A stretch of DNA of 16,290 nt from Sphingobium sp. (GCA_017745115.1 JAGIAA010000048.1:1-16290), one strand, 5' to 3'. Shown: positions 6,583-14,269, counted from the stretch's first letter. Numbers and translations are program-made. Notes: generated by a model not told the origin, from the letters alone.

Positions 6583-7500
6583 ATGAAGCATCACAGCGCG
6601 CGCCGTACCGGCCGACGACATGCCGACTCATCCGTGATCTGCCTACCCAACCAGTTGCCGCCCTACACGCCGCCGCGCCAGACAGCTGCCGGAGATAGTA
6701 GGGACAGGGGTACCGCACCCCATGCCATGAGTATTCCCGACGACGACGTGCTCGATGCCGAACTCCTCGCCCACAAGAATATCTTCGAAGCGCCGCCGCG
6801 CATCAGCCGCCAGGCGCGCCGCAAGGCGATGCGGGCGGAGAGAAAGGCCGCCCGCCGTACTGCGACCGAACGGTTTCTCGTGGGTGCGCCATCGTTGAGC
6901 GAGGCGGCCGGTCAATTTTCCGTCGCCGCCATGCCCGAAGAGATCGTCGTTGAACCATCGGCCGCGGATGTCGAATTGGCCGAGGGCGACACGCTCGTCA
7001 TGGCGTGCTCCCCGACGCCCGCCGTCGATGGGGACGACGTGGCGGATGACGAGATCAGCGAGGAGCCCGTCCCGCTCGAAACGATCGCCGAGATGATCTC
7101 GGCCACCGGGCCGCTCGTCCTCCCCACCTACGAGGCCGCGCTGGAAGAGGCCGTCCAAGAAGCCGAGGCGCATCCCGACGTGGCGCCTTTGCCGCTGCCG
7201 CGCCGGCATGAGGCCTCCTTGGGAGCAACAGCCCATCCGGTTGACGAGCCGGCTCCGGCGGAGCTGATTGGCGAGATCGCCATCGAGCAGATGACGATGC
7301 CGCTCCCGCGCAACCGCGCCCTTGTTCCGGCGAAGCGCAGCTGGCTGATGCGGCTCATCCCCTGGCGCGGCCGACGCAATGTCCCGGCGCCCGAGCCGGC
7401 GCTGATGCAGCTTCAGGAGTTGCGTTTCGAACTCGCCATGACGCTACGCCGGCTCGACCAGATCATCGACACACTGCCGGAGCGCGCGACCACGCACTAA
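6583..7500 (+). CDS. hypothetical protein, probably largely disordered, with basic amphipathic segment and C-terminal coiled coil
   Basis: A protein of 305 residues that I do not recognise. The first 45 residues are basic and Pro-rich. Residues 75-97 (ISRQARRKAMRAERKAARR and on) form a strongly basic helix. Residues 118-235 are acidic and low in complexity, rich in Glu, Pro and Ala. A basic, Trp-containing segment, KRSWLMRLIPWRGRR (251-265), looks able to lie on a membrane. The end, ALMQLQELRFELAMTLRRLDQIIDTL (273-298), has coiled-coil character. No signal peptide, membrane helix or enzyme motif is seen. ATG 6583 is supported by AAGGGGG (6571-6577) five bases upstream; a second candidate, ATG 6727 (reading MSIPDDDVLDAELLAHKN), would remove 48 residues. 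The GANTC cluster upstream hints at cell-cycle control. It is followed by a palindromic repeat. Confidence 0.65.
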   Translation: MKHHSARRTGRRHADSSVICLPNQLPPYTPPRQTAAGDSRDRGTAPHAMSIPDDDVLDAELLAHKNIFEAPPRISRQARRKAMRAERKAARRTATERFLVGAPSLSEAAGQFSVAAMPEEIVVEPSAADVELAEGDTLVMACSPTPAVDGDDVADDEISEEPVPLETIAEMISATGPLVLPTYEAALEEAVQEAEAHPDVAPLPLPRRHEASLGATAHPVDEPAPAELIGEIAIEQMTMPLPRNRALVPAKRSWLMRLIPWRGRRNVPAPEPALMQLQELRFELAMTLRRLDQIIDTLPERATTH

Positions 7501-7520
7501 ATCTGATCCGGCAGACCCGT

Positions 7521-7614
7521 CGTCATTGCGAGCGACAAAGTCGCGCGGCAATCCAGGCCTGTCCTTAACTGCCCTGGATTGCTTCGCCCGGCATCGGGCG
7601 GCCTCGCAATGACG
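7521..7614. repeat. nested inverted repeat with cloverleaf geometry (REP/MITE-like intergenic element)
   Basis: Outer arms CGTCATTGCGAG (7521-7532) and CTCGCAATGACG (7603-7614) are perfect 12-bp inverted copies. Inside them, GCAATCCAGG (7548-7557) and CCTGGATTGC (7573-7582) are perfect 10-bp inverted copies around a 15-base loop. The two spacers fold on their own: GCGAC-AAA-GTCGC (7532-7544) and CGCCCG-GCAT-CGGGCG (7585-7600). The result is an outer stem with three arms. It lies between two convergent genes. I recall CGTCATTGCGAG...GCAATCCAGG as a motif repeated in many alphaproteobacterial genomes. No ORF or transposase is present, so if mobile it depends on an enzyme elsewhere. Confidence 0.85.
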
Positions 7615-7641
7615 AGCGTTTCAACTTCGGCGGATCAGCCT

Positions 7642-8853
7642 CTAATAGAGCAGATAAGGCGTCCGCTCCTCGGCCCAACTGGCCTCGTCGGGCACCGTCA
7701 GCGCATCGAGATCGCCGGGCGTTGCGCCGGCATCATCCACCCATTCGCGCAGCAGCGGCGAGCCGTTGATGACGTCGATGGCAAGGACGTCGTCGGTATA
7801 TTCATATTTGAAGTCCTTGCCGCGCCAGAGCGGATAGTCGGGCCACAGCCGCCGGATCGCCTTGAAGGCGAGCGCTTGCAGCCGCCACGGCTTGAACGCC
7901 TCATGGTCGTAATTCGGGCCATCGGCGTGAATGTGCACCCCGGCGCACAGCGTCTTCTGATGCTTATGGAAGGTCGGCTCGAACCAGCAGTCGCGCAGCG
8001 TGCAGCCCTCGAGCCAGTGCGGTGCCAGCGCCTTCATCTCGGCAATGATCGCCCGCGCGTCGATGTCCGGGGCGCCGAACAGCTCCAGCGGCCGCGTCGT
8101 ACCACGCGCCTCCGAGAGCGTTGCGCCTTCCAGCATCACCGTGCCGGCATAACAGCGCGCCATGTTGAGATTGGGCGCGTTGGGGCTGGGATTGACCCAC
8201 ACGCGCCGCTCGGGCCAGCCGAAGCCGGGGCCGGCTGCGGGGTCATAGCCCTCCATCGCGATCACGCGATAATCCACGTCCAGCTTGAAATGATCGATGA
8301 ACCAGTGGCCGAGTTCGCCGAGCGTCAGCCCATGACGCATGGGGATCGGCCCGGCGCCGACGAAGCTCTCCCAGCCGTCGCGCAGTGTCAGCCCTTCGAC
8401 CGGCCGGCCTGCGGGATTGGGCCGGTCCAGCACCCAGACCGTCTTGCCCGTGCCCGAAGCCGCTTCGAGCAGATAGAGCAGGGTTGTGACGAAGGTGTAG
8501 ATACGGCAGCCAAGATCCTGAAGATCGACGAGAAACCCGTCGGCCGCGCTCATCATCTGGCCGGTGGGGCGGCGCACGTCGCCATACAGGCTGAACACCG
8601 GAACGCCATGGACCGGATCGGTGAAATCCGGCGATTCCATCATATTGTCCTGCTTGTCGCCGCGCAGACCGTGCTGCGGTCCCATTGCCGCGCTCAGGCG
8701 AATGCCGTCGAGGCCGGAGAGCGCATCGAGGGCGTGCGTCAAGTCCGCCGTGACCGATGCAGGATGCGCGAGCAGGCAGACGCGCTTGCCCGCAAGCGGC
8801 CTGCGCAATTCGGGATCGGCAATGAGGCGGTCCAGCCCGGTCTTGAAGCTCAT
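7642..8853 (-). CDS. DUF1343 family protein (NamZ-type exo-beta-N-acetylmuramidase, GH171-like)
   Basis: A protein of 403 residues matching DUF1343 over its whole length. Characterised members (NamZ) release terminal MurNAc from peptidoglycan glycans. Visible family segments are [12 protein letters not shown] (23-34, Rossmann-like start), [14 protein letters not shown] (58-71), VPVFSLYG (84-91), [16 protein letters not shown] (105-120), [11 protein letters not shown] (141-151), [10 protein letters not shown] (171-180), SPNAPN (223-228) and [14 protein letters not shown] (242-255). In most members I know, the second segment reads PEHG-RG; here the Glu is Gln60. There is no signal peptide, so the protein is presumably cytoplasmic. 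ATG 8851-8853 overlaps the upstream gene's TGA as ATGA, indicating translational coupling. Family membership is confident; hydrolase activity is uncertain because of Gln60. Confidence 0.88.
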   Translation of the reverse strand: MSFKTGLDRLIADPELRRPLAGKRVCLLAHPASVTADLTHALDALSGLDGIRLSAAMGPQHGLRGDKQDNMMESPDFTDPVHGVPVFSLYGDVRRPTGQMMSAADGFLVDLQDLGCRIYTFVTTLLYLLEAASGTGKTVWVLDRPNPAGRPVEGLTLRDGWESFVGAGPIPMRHGLTLGELGHWFIDHFKLDVDYRVIAMEGYDPAAGPGFGWPERRVWVNPSPNAPNLNMARCYAGTVMLEGATLSEARGTTRPLELFGAPDIDARAIIAEMKALAPHWLEGCTLRDCWFEPTFHKHQKTLCAGVHIHADGPNYDHEAFKPWRLQALAFKAIRRLWPDYPLWRGKDFKYEYTDDVLAIDVINGSPLLREWVDDAGATPGDLDALTVPDEASWAEERTPYLLY

Positions 8854-9404
8854 GCCCTGCTGGATGGCGGAAGCTTGAGCGCGAAGCAATCGCGATGATG
8901 GAAGTCGGGCCGGCCGGGCGGATGGGCGAGCGCCCAATAGCTCACAGCGCCGGCCTTGTCCGCGATGACAGCACTGATGCCGATCCGCCCGGTGCGGTCC
9001 CAGGGCAGGTCATCCTCGTCGAGGCGCACCCTCATGGTCAGCCGCTCATGACCTTCCTCCAGCGCGATGTCCGGCCTCGGCATGTCGATGGCGCGCATGC
9101 CGGTGCGATAGTGATCGAAGTGATAGGCGGCGAAGGCGCCGGACGGCGACAGGTTGAGTTCGACATAGGCATCGCCCGGCTGCGCGAAGAACAGCTCGAA
9201 GCAGGTGGTCTGCCAGAGGCCGTCGGTATGGACGGTCGGCGCCGGTGCCGGCAGGCTGAGTTCGGCGGGCCTGCCGACCGCGACGAACTCGACGGTCCAG
9301 CCGCCGTCGCTCGCCGTCTCGATCTGTGCGCCCACGGCTGCAATCGGCGCGCACGGCGTCTTGCGATGACAGACGAGCGGGCTGCGGGCCAAAATACTAC
9401 TCAT
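8850..9404 (-). CDS. DOMON-like domain protein
   Basis: A protein of 184 residues that I recognise as the DOMON-like type found in sphingomonads, a beta-sandwich expected to bind sugars or haem. Features are [12 protein letters not shown] (62-73), [24 protein letters not shown] (80-103), the beta-rich middle, and [20 protein letters not shown] (155-174). I recall some DOMON-like domains being annotated near MurB or cell-wall proteins, which would fit the coupled NamZ-like gene downstream (inference). There is no signal peptide or membrane helix. The start is ATG at 9402-9404 with only a weak purine-rich site upstream. It is divergent from tyrS with 51 bases between the starts, so promoters on the two strands must overlap or lie within the coding ends. 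Confidence 0.82.
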   Translation of the reverse strand: MSSILARSPLVCHRKTPCAPIAAVGAQIETASDGGWTVEFVAVGRPAELSLPAPAPTVHTDGLWQTTCFELFFAQPGDAYVELNLSPSGAFAAYHFDHYRTGMRAIDMPRPDIALEEGHERLTMRVRLDEDDLPWDRTGRIGISAVIADKAGAVSYWALAHPPGRPDFHHRDCFALKLPPSSRA

Positions 9405-9455
9405 GGCTGGATTCCCATGCTAAGCGCGCGCCACTTTTCCCAGATGTGTAGCACC

Positions 9456-10685
9456 ATGAGCCAGTACAAGTCAGACCTGCTGAACCTGCTCGACGAGCGG
9501 GGCTATATCCACCAGATCACCGACGCAAGCGGCCTCGACGCGCTTGCTGCACGACAGGTCGTGCCCGTCTACATCGGCTTCGACGCCACCGCGCCCTCGC
9601 TGCATGTCGGCAATCTCGTGTCGATCATGCTGCTGCGCCGCGTCCAGCAGGCCGGGCACAAGCCCATCGTCATCATGGGCGGCGGCACGACCAAGGTCGG
9701 CGATCCGTCGGGCAAGGACGAAGTCCGCAAGATGCTGACCGAGGACGGCATCAAGGCGAATATCGCCTCGATCCTCAAGGCCTTCTCGCGCCTGCTCCAC
9801 TTCGGTGACGGGCCAACCGACGCCATCATGGTCAACAATGACGATTGGCTCTCGCAGCTCGGCTATATCGAGCTGCTGCGCGACGTCGGCCCGCATTTCA
9901 CGATCAACCGCATGCTGACGTTCGATTCCGTCAAGCTTCGACTCGATCGCGAGCAGCCGCTGACCTTCCTCGAATTCAACTACATGATCCTCCAGGCCTA
10001 CGACTTCCTGGAGCTGTCGCGCCGTCACGGCTGCCGCGTGCAGATGGGCGGATCGGATCAGTGGGGCAACATCGTCAACGGCATCGAGCTGGGCCGCCGG
10101 ATCGACGGCACCGAGCTTTATGGCGTCACGACCCCGCTCATCACCAAGGCGGACGGTTCGAAGATGGGCAAGTCCGTCTCGGGCGCGATCTGGCTCAACG
10201 AGGACCAGCTGCCGCACTTCGACTATTGGCAGTTCTGGCGGAACACGGACGACCGCGATGTCGGGAAGTTCCTGCGCCTGTTCACCGACGTGCCGCTCGA
10301 CGAGATCGCCCGGCTCGAAGCGCTGGGCGGCTCGGAGATCAACGAGGCCAAGAAGATCCTCGCCAACGAAGCGACGGCGCTCTGCCGCGGCCGCGACGCT
10401 GCCGATGCAGCCGCCGAAACGGCGCGCCTCACCTTCGAGGAAGGCGCCGCTGCCGATGCCGACCTGCCGACCGTCACTGTCGCCGGCGGCGAGATCAGCC
10501 TCGTCGCTGCGCTGACCCAATCGGGCCTGGCGGCTTCGGGTGGCGAGGCGAAGCGCAAGATCGCCGAAGGGGCGGTTCGAATCGACGACGCGCCGATCAA
10601 GGATGCAACCCATATGGTCGCAGTTGGGGACGCGCCGGTGAAGCTGAGCCTGGGCAAGAAAAGGCACGCACTTCTCGTCAGTTAG
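9456..10685 (+). CDS. tyrS: tyrosyl-tRNA synthetase
   Basis: A protein of 409 residues, class I aminoacyl-tRNA synthetase, which charges tRNA-Tyr with tyrosine using ATP in the cytoplasm. The N-terminus [18 protein letters not shown] is typical. The HIGH signature appears as HVGN (50-53) after [26 protein letters not shown] follows at 75-91, and YMILQAYDF (176-184) and [11 protein letters not shown] (196-206) form the tyrosine pocket. The KMSKS loop is KMGKS (236-240). An S4 RNA-binding domain ([22 protein letters not shown]) occupies about 345-405. The length is normal and all key motifs are intact. Upstream in-frame ATGs (9418, 9444) would add residues unlike the family, so ATG 9456 is chosen despite a weak ribosome binding site. 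Confidence 0.97.
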   Translation: MSQYKSDLLNLLDERGYIHQITDASGLDALAARQVVPVYIGFDATAPSLHVGNLVSIMLLRRVQQAGHKPIVIMGGGTTKVGDPSGKDEVRKMLTEDGIKANIASILKAFSRLLHFGDGPTDAIMVNNDDWLSQLGYIELLRDVGPHFTINRMLTFDSVKLRLDREQPLTFLEFNYMILQAYDFLELSRRHGCRVQMGGSDQWGNIVNGIELGRRIDGTELYGVTTPLITKADGSKMGKSVSGAIWLNEDQLPHFDYWQFWRNTDDRDVGKFLRLFTDVPLDEIARLEALGGSEINEAKKILANEATALCRGRDAADAAAETARLTFEEGAAADADLPTVTVAGGEISLVAALTQSGLAASGGEAKRKIAEGAVRIDDAPIKDATHMVAVGDAPVKLSLGKKRHALLVS

Positions 10686-10696
10686 GGGAAATCGCG

Positions 10697-10715
10697 TCAT
10701 CCTTTCGGATGATTT
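10697..10715 (+). terminator. weak candidate terminator after tyrS
   Basis: TCATCC (10697-10702) pairs with GGATGA (10707-10712) around a TTTC loop, followed by TTT and TTGGTT. The stem is short and the T-run broken, so termination would be partial at best. Confidence 0.3.
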
Positions 10716-10804
10716 GGTTCTAGCCGCATTAACCACGAGACTTGACCCTGAATTCATTCGAAACCGGCATCGTCCCTAAAAAGACGGTCGGAGTTCGCCA
10801 AACG

Positions 10805-11137
10805 ATGCCCCTTGCTCACAAGCCGAAGGACATGCGCCGCTTCCAGCGCGAAGAGGTCTGCTTCCGTATCGAGATCGCAGGTCCCAGTCTGGAATCGGCC
10901 AGCGCGCTCATCGTCAACATATCGCCGCTCGGTTGCCTGCTGCGCTGCTCGCAGCCGCTGGAGTCCGGTGCAGAGCTGCACTTCGACCTGCCACTTGCCG
11001 GGCGCATCAACGCACGGGTCGTCTGGGTGATGGGTGCCCGGATCGGTCTCGAATTTCATGAGGAAATCGATGCCACTCCTTATCTCGCCATGCTGCCGAA
11101 GCTGCATCGGCCGGGCGATGAAATGGGCATCTACTGA
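10805..11137 (+). CDS. PilZ domain protein (first of a tandem pair)
   Basis: A protein of 110 residues, essentially a single PilZ domain, the c-di-GMP-binding beta-barrel. Both ligand motifs are present: RRFQR (11-15, the RxxxR turn) and NISPLG (38-43, the [D/N]xSxxG motif), followed by barrel strands (GCLLRC, AELHFDLPL, INARVVWVMGARIGLEF) and a C-terminal helix (TPYLAMLPKL). It should therefore be able to bind c-di-GMP; the partner is unknown. ATG 10805 is chosen: CGGAG lies at 10789-10793, and the open frame reaching back to TTG 10742 gives non-domain sequence. A second PilZ gene follows 47 bases downstream, probably co-transcribed. A TTAACC half-site resembling the CtrA box sits at 10729-10734, but the second half is missing. 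Confidence 0.87.
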   Translation: MPLAHKPKDMRRFQREEVCFRIEIAGPSLESASALIVNISPLGCLLRCSQPLESGAELHFDLPLAGRINARVVWVMGARIGLEFHEEIDATPYLAMLPKLHRPGDEMGIY

Positions 11138-11184
11138 CCGCCGGACAACAACAATCCAATAACAAGAACTGGTCTCTTTCACTC

Positions 11185-11586
11185 ATGTTTTTCGGCAGAT
11201 TTTCCTCGAAACGGGCCTCGGCTGCATCAGAACGCGCCGAGCCCGCGCAGCCTGACCTGCGCGAGATGGCGCGCCGCGCGGTTGCACGCGATATCATCGA
11301 CTTCCACACCGTGGTCGCGGTCGAGGGCAATGGCGCATTCGACGCCCGTCTCATGGATATCTCGCCTTATGGCTGCCAGGTCCGCGCCTACAGCCGCGTC
11401 CTTGAGCGCGGCGAGCGCATCTGGGTGCTGCTTCCGGGTCTCGGCGAAGTGGAAGGCGAGGCGATGTGGGGCCTCAGGGGTATTTTCGGCTGCAAGTTTG
11501 CCCAGCCGGTCGATTCCGATCTCTACGCCCAGCTGCTCCCGCAGCTTCAGGGCGCGCATCCGGGCCTGAACGACCCCACCGCCTAA
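11185..11586 (+). CDS. PilZ domain protein (second of a tandem pair)
   Basis: A protein of 133 residues with a variable N-terminus rich in Ser and Ala (1-28), then a PilZ domain. The RxxxR motif is RAVAR (31-35) and the DxSxxG motif is DISPYG (58-63), both intact. The strands GCQVRAY, ERIWVLLPGL and EGEAMWGLRGIFGCKF follow, then a helix LYAQLLPQL that parallels the end of the first PilZ protein, suggesting an old tandem duplication. It probably acts as a c-di-GMP effector or sequestering protein; the target is not evident. The start ATG 11185 has no recognisable ribosome binding site, so translation may be weak or depend on read-through from the first gene. It converges on recG with only eight bases between the stop codons. 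Confidence 0.87.
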   Translation: MFFGRFSSKRASAASERAEPAQPDLREMARRAVARDIIDFHTVVAVEGNGAFDARLMDISPYGCQVRAYSRVLERGERIWVLLPGLGEVEGEAMWGLRGIFGCKFAQPVDSDLYAQLLPQLQGAHPGLNDPTA

Positions 11587-11594
11587 GTGCCGCG

Positions 11595-13661
11595 CTAGCC
11601 GCTCGACAACAGCGCGATGGCTGCATCGCGTTCGAAGAGATAGAGGCAGGTCCGCGCCGCCTCGCCCCGTTCCGATTTTAAGCCGCCATCCCGGTCGATG
11701 AGCAACCGCGCATCGGCATTGGCCGCATCCGCCAGCGCCTGGATCTGCTCAGGCGTCGCCAGCCGATAGCGCTGCTCGCCGGACTGGCGCGTGCCGAGCA
11801 GCTCGCCCGCTCCCCGCAGCCGCAGGTCCTCCTCGGCAATCCGGAAGCCGTCATTGGTCTCACGCAGCAGCGCCAGCCGCGAGCGCGCCGTTTCGCTCAG
11901 ATTGTCACCATGGAGCAGCATGCAGAAAGAGCGCTGGTCGCCGCGACCCACCCGGCCGCGCAGCTGGTGCAGCTGGGCCAAGCCGAAGCGCTCTGCGCCT
12001 TCGACGATCATCAGCGTCGCATTGGGCACGTCGACCCCGACCTCAATCACGGTCGTCGCCACGAGCAGCTTGAGCCGCCCGCTGGCGAAGGCCTCCATGA
12101 CCGCGTCCTTCTCGGGCCCGGCCATGCGGCCATGGACCAGCCCGACCTGATCGGCGCCGAAACGATTGCGCAGGATCGCCGCTCGCGCCTCTGCAGCCCG
12201 CTCGTCGCCATCCTCGCTCTGCTCGACCAGCGGACAGACCCAATAAGCTTGGCGCCCGGACGCGATATGCCGCCCCAGCCCCTCGACCATCTCTTCCATC
12301 CGTGCCCCGGCGACAACGCGCGTGTCGATCGGCTGGCGGCCCGGCGGCATCTCGTCGAGCTTGGAGACGTCCATGTCGCCATATTGGGTGAGCGTCAGCG
12401 TGCGCGGGATCGGCGTCGCGGTCATGACCAGGAGATGCGGCGTCTTCTCGGCCTTGTTGGTCAGCATCAGCCGCTGGTGCACGCCGAAGCGATGCTGCTC
12501 GTCGATCACCGCCAGAGCCAGGTTCCTGTAGCTCACCGCTTCCTGGAAGATCGCATGCGTGCCGACGAGGATGTGGATGCTGCCGTCCGCCAGGCCCATC
12601 AAGATGCTCTCGCGGACCTTGCCCTTCTCGCGGCCGGTAAGGATCGCGACATTGACCGGCAGACCGCCGAGCAGGGTCTGCAAGCTCGCATGATGCTGGC
12701 GCGCGAGGATTTCGGTCGGCGCCAGGAACGCCCCCTGCCCGCCCGCCTCGACTGCATTGAGGAGCGCCATCAGCGCGACCAGCGTCTTGCCCGAGCCGAC
12801 ATCGCCCTGCAGCAGCCGCAGCATGGGAATCGGCTGCGCCATGTCGCCCTCGATCTCGCCGAAGGCACGCCGCTGGGCGCCCGTGGGCGCGAACGGCAGC
12901 GTCAACGCATCGCGCAAGCGCCCGTCGCCCTGGATCGGCGTCCCGCGCCGGCGGCGGGTCTGCGCGCGCAGCAGCATCAGCGCCAGCTGGCTCGCGAACA
13001 CCTCGTCATAGGCCAGCCGTTCGCGCGCCGTTTTGGCGCCCGGATCCTCATGCGCGCTGGCCAGCGCCTCGCGCCAGTCGGGCCAGCCACGCGTGGATTT
13101 GAGCCCCGGCTCGATCCATTCGGGCAGGGCTGGTGCCCGGCTCACACCCTGGGCGACCAGCTCGCGCATCCGCCCGTTAGTGATCCCTTCGGACAGACCG
13201 TAGACCGGTTCGCGGTCCGGGATCGTGCCCGCCTCGCCCAACTCGACCACATGGTCGGGATGCACCATCTGCAAATCGTCACCGAAGCGATCGAGCCGCC
13301 CCGAGACGAAGCGCGGCTCACCGAGCGGGAACAGCTTGCGCGGCCAGCCGCTGTTCTTGCCGAAATAGACGATGCTGATCGGATCGCCGGCCTCGTCGAC
13401 CGCCCGCACCCGGAACGGCGCACGAGTGGAGCCCGACGCGCGATAGTCGTGCGCAGTCAGCATCACGCCGATCATCCGCCCGGTCTCGGCCTCGGATAGT
13501 CGCCGCACCTTCTGCCGCTCGATCCACGCCACCGGCAGGTGGAAGGCGAGATCGATGGCACGATCGAGGTCGAGCCGCGCCAACGGCTTGGCCAGCGCCG
13601 CGCCGACGCCTTTCAGCGCGGAGCTTTCCGTGAAGAGCGGATTGAGAATATCGGGCCGCAT
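11595..13661 (-). CDS. recG: ATP-dependent DNA helicase RecG
   Basis: A protein of 688 residues, the normal RecG length. It regresses stalled replication forks and branch-migrates Holliday junctions in the cytoplasm. The N-terminal wedge/OB-fold region covers about 1-180 (LKGVGAALAKPLARL, DLAFHLPVAWIER). The helicase core carries Walker A GDVGSGKT (286-293), DEQH (387-390), TATPIPR (414-420) and the QLRGRVGRG segment (566-574). The TRG motif region (ERFGLAQLHQLRGRVGR ... RLALLRETNDGFRIAEEDL) precedes the C-terminus. All expected motifs are intact. The start is ATG at 13659-13661. It is divergent from sdhE with a 226-base gap filled by palindromes, and convergent with the second PilZ gene. Confidence 0.97.
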   Translation of the reverse strand: MRPDILNPLFTESSALKGVGAALAKPLARLDLDRAIDLAFHLPVAWIERQKVRRLSEAETGRMIGVMLTAHDYRASGSTRAPFRVRAVDEAGDPISIVYFGKNSGWPRKLFPLGEPRFVSGRLDRFGDDLQMVHPDHVVELGEAGTIPDREPVYGLSEGITNGRMRELVAQGVSRAPALPEWIEPGLKSTRGWPDWREALASAHEDPGAKTARERLAYDEVFASQLALMLLRAQTRRRRGTPIQGDGRLRDALTLPFAPTGAQRRAFGEIEGDMAQPIPMLRLLQGDVGSGKTLVALMALLNAVEAGGQGAFLAPTEILARQHHASLQTLLGGLPVNVAILTGREKGKVRESILMGLADGSIHILVGTHAIFQEAVSYRNLALAVIDEQHRFGVHQRLMLTNKAEKTPHLLVMTATPIPRTLTLTQYGDMDVSKLDEMPPGRQPIDTRVVAGARMEEMVEGLGRHIASGRQAYWVCPLVEQSEDGDERAAEARAAILRNRFGADQVGLVHGRMAGPEKDAVMEAFASGRLKLLVATTVIEVGVDVPNATLMIVEGAERFGLAQLHQLRGRVGRGDQRSFCMLLHGDNLSETARSRLALLRETNDGFRIAEEDLRLRGAGELLGTRQSGEQRYRLATPEQIQALADAANADARLLIDRDGGLKSERGEAARTCLYLFERDAAIALLSSG

Positions 13662-13711
13662 GACTATGTGCGGTCTAGAGCCTGTCCGCTTCCACGGAAA
13701 TCGCCTTTTTT

Positions 13712-13784
13712 GTGTTCCTGCGAAGGCAGGAACACAGGGCGGCCGCAGCCTGACATCACCCTGGGCTCCTGCCCGCGCAGGAGC
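13712..13784. repeat. paired hairpin repeat (TCCTGC...GCAGGA family) between recG and sdhE
   Basis: The first hairpin is GTGTTCCTGC (13712-13721), GAAG loop, GCAGGAACAC (13726-13735), a perfect 10-bp stem. The second is GCTCCTGC (13765-13772), CCGC loop, GCAGGAGC (13777-13784), a perfect 8-bp stem. The linker contains CAGGG (13735-13739) and CCCTG (13759-13763), which can also pair. I recall such hairpin pairs being scattered between genes in sphingomonads. The T-run (13706-13711) lies before the first hairpin rather than after it, so it is not an intrinsic terminator on the plus strand. Confidence 0.8.
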
Positions 13785-13887
13785 ACGGTGTCTGCAGGAA
13801 ATGGCGGGCTCATTTTGTCAGCCGACGGGCCCGATTTTGCCCGCCGGCCAATTGTCATTGCGCAGGTTGCGCCGAAAGGAGCCGGAG

Positions 13888-14154
13888 ATGATCGAGGAAA
13901 GCCGCCTGCGCCGGCTCCATTTCCGCGCCTGGCATCGCGGCACCAAGGAAGCCGACCTGCTGATCGGCGGCTTTTTCGACACTTATGGCCGGACCTGGTC
14001 CGAGGAGCAGGCTGTCTGGTTCGAGACGCTGATCGAGGAGCAGGATGTCGACATCATGGCCTGGGCCATCGGCACCGCCGCGCCGCCCGCGCGTTACGAG
14101 GGCGACATGATGCAGACGCTGCGCAAACTCGACTACATCCCGATCGCCAAGTGA
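13888..14154 (+). CDS. sdhE: succinate dehydrogenase assembly factor SdhE (flavinator, Sdh5/SdhAF2 family)
   Basis: A small protein of 88 residues. SdhE binds the flavoprotein subunit SdhA and promotes covalent attachment of FAD, which is needed for succinate dehydrogenase in the TCA cycle and respiratory chain. The diagnostic RGxxE motif is RGTKE (17-21), followed by ADLLIGGFFDTYG and a five-helix pattern with FETLIEEQDVDIMAWAIG (44-61). Length and motif are normal. ATG 13888 has an excellent AAGGAG (13876-13881) six bases upstream. The sdh operon itself is not in the window. It lies upstream of mfd on the same strand, with a 115-base gap holding a palindromic repeat. I recall a recG-sdhE-mfd order in other sphingomonads. 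Confidence 0.93.
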   Translation: MIEESRLRRLHFRAWHRGTKEADLLIGGFFDTYGRTWSEEQAVWFETLIEEQDVDIMAWAIGTAAPPARYEGDMMQTLRKLDYIPIAK

Positions 14155-14181
14155 GAACCCAAATTCACACCTCCTGCTCAC

Positions 14182-14248
14182 CGTTCGTGTCGAGCGAAGT
14201 CGAGACACGGGTGGCGCAAACGGTTCTCGACTTCGCTCGAACCGAACG
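14182..14248. repeat. inverted repeat with GTCGAGCGAAGTCGAGA arms between sdhE and mfd
   Basis: The left arm (14182-14207) and right arm (14223-14248) are inverted copies of 26 bases. They match over CGTTCG and over the 16-base core TCGAGCGAAGTCGAGA, with four mismatches in all, and a 15-base loop. I recall this arm sequence being widely repeated in sphingomonad genomes. It ends 21 bases before the mfd start codon, so it lies in the mfd leader or promoter region. Confidence 0.82.
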
Positions 14249-14269
14249 GATTTATTTTCAGATCGTTTT

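Noticed and set aside
10574..10583. GGTTCGAATC, resembling a tRNA T-loop
   Set aside because: It lies in frame inside the S4 domain of tyrS, and no acceptor or anticodon arms surround it.
10729..10747. CtrA box (TTAACC) and a TTGACC -35 element before the first PilZ gene
   Set aside because: The second TTAA half-site is missing, and no -10-like hexamer lies at 16-18 bases.
9471..10757. Long open frame (428 codons) on the minus strand opposite tyrS
   Set aside because: It mirrors the codon structure of tyrS, has no domain-like sequence and starts beyond the gene's end.
11611..11632. Hairpin CGCGATG-GCTG-CATCGCG near the end of recG
   Set aside because: It is inside the recG coding sequence and no T-run follows on either strand, so a terminator call is not supported.
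11910..13499. Long open frame (529 codons) on the plus strand opposite recG
   Set aside because: It is antisense to a perfect RecG sequence and encodes a low-complexity Arg/Gln/His/Pro-rich product, typical of a shadow frame in GC-rich DNA.
13853..13873. ATTGTCATTGCGCAGG as a fragment of the cloverleaf repeat
   Set aside because: Only about nine bases match the repeat's outer arm and no partner arm is present, so chance is likely.
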